DNA of 64,000 nt from Bifidobacterium scardovii JCM 12489 = DSM 13734 (GTDB taxonomy: Bacteria > Actinomycetota > Actinomycetes > Actinomycetales > Bifidobacteriaceae): NCBI RefSeq assembly GCF_001042635.1, contig NZ_AP012331.1, positions 992,001 through 1,056,000 of the forward strand, written 5' to 3'. The position numbers and the translations under genes were made by a program. Shown in pieces: positions 63,570-64,000 of this stretch. A model generated the notes under the pieces. It searched no databases and was not told the DNA's origin. It was given only the letters and a program-made list of their open reading frames with translations. Position 1 is the first letter of the stretch. Each line of letters starts with the position of its first letter.

Positions 63570-64000
63570 TCACCGCGACAGGAATCGGGCGAATTCGGCG
63601 GCGGCCGGCGAGGTCGCGGCCTGTTTCTTCCAGACGATGGACGAGCTGGTCTCCAGCGCGGGGGAGAGCGGGACGCTGCGCGTGCCCGGGTAGGCGATGC
63701 CCAAATCGATGCCGAGGAAGATGCCGAGGCCATTCGACACCATGATGAGGGCGTTGTTGGTCAGCGAGCAATAGCCGGCGATGTTCGCTCTGGCCTGGTC
63801 GGCATACCGGCCGAACCAGTTCAGCAGCAGATTGTGCACCGGTGTGCGTACCGGGAACAGCAGCGGGAAATCCTTGAGATCCTGCGGGGTCAGGGATGCG
63901 CGCATCGCGAGCGGATGGTTCTCGGGAACCATTGCTGCCCAAGGCTCCGTGGAGTCGGTGCGCCGATATTCGTATTGGCTCACGTCCACCGGGTCGGCGA
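63570..64000 (-). CDS. LysR-family regulator, partial at the window edge
   Basis: The last ~143 residues of a LysR effector-binding domain: FPLLFPVRTPVHNLLLNWFG, NALIMVSNGLGIFLGIDLGI and the end VWKKQAATSPAAAEFARFL. The frame remains open to position 64000, so the 5' end and helix-turn-helix are outside the window. Its tail resembles those of the LysR proteins at 25976 and 59504. Confidence 0.85.
   Translation of the reverse strand, partial: ADPVDVSQYEYRRTDSTEPWAAMVPENHPLAMRASLTPQDLKDFPLLFPVRTPVHNLLLNWFGRYADQARANIAGYCSLTNNALIMVSNGLGIFLGIDLGIAYPGTRSVPLSPALETSSSIVWKKQAATSPAAAEFARFLSR

Overview
The window looks like a Bifidobacterium chromosome. This is inferred from the sequence alone: most of it is GC-rich and actinobacterial in codon use, genes are preceded by AAGGAG or GGAGG sites, and the gene content fits (a permuted membrane-anchored GH3, a YtrA-type GntR pair, two DUF4143 ATPases, IS256, PadR, LysR and AraC regulators). 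I saw no tRNA, rRNA or CRISPR array.

Layout. 0-8 kb: an agr-like LytTR/GHKL two-component pair, a tandem crcB fluoride-channel pair (the second copy frameshifted), two cell-surface genes separated by a tetranucleotide microsatellite, an unrecognised protein and a solo HicB-like protein. 8-20.8 kb: MATE exporter, UvrA2-like ABC protein, MagIII-like glycosylase, PadR regulator, MFS exporter, two hexapeptide acetyltransferases, an AraC regulator, a DUF3800 protein, a cupin and a 3-hydroxyacyl-CoA dehydrogenase. 20.8-32 kb: an eroded sugar/redox zone with aldose-epimerase-like, GtrA and alcohol dehydrogenase genes, a quinone reductase, a LysR gene, and a four-gene operon (lipoprotein flavodoxin, two aldo/keto reductases, ferric-reductase-like membrane protein). 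Two scars here keep only the 3' ends of divergent gene pairs. 32-42 kb: two DUF4143 AAA ATPases with AT-rich 34-bp and 33-bp iterons upstream, a membrane protein/GntR pair, an aldo/keto reductase, and a second two-component pair.

42-53 kb is an island: a decayed IS256 element at the left, then a low-GC Firmicutes-like potassium module (kdpDE, then a 32-aa membrane peptide, kdpF, kdpA, kdpB, kdpC), a small membrane protein, the 3' end of a tyrosine recombinase and the 3' end of a Clostridia-type relaxase. The relaxase remnant abuts a 3'-truncated quinone oxidoreductase gene of the host. I read this as the remnant of a mobilizable element that delivered high-affinity K+ uptake.

53-64 kb: a second redox cluster (apbE, two lipoprotein flavodoxins, a TetR regulator, a frameshifted iron alcohol dehydrogenase, an FMN reductase, LysR), then a heavily damaged permuted GH3 beta-glucosidase and a LysR gene running off the right edge.

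Themes. Much of the accessory content is decaying (at least twelve remnants or broken genes). Several intergenic regions carry long nested palindromes. Repeated regulatory boxes link separate loci: a 15-bp-spaced TCGAAACGA box, a MerR-type promoter, and a spaced three-block module. Best candidates for something undescribed are the iterated leaders of the two DUF4143 ATPases and the PadR-box regulon.
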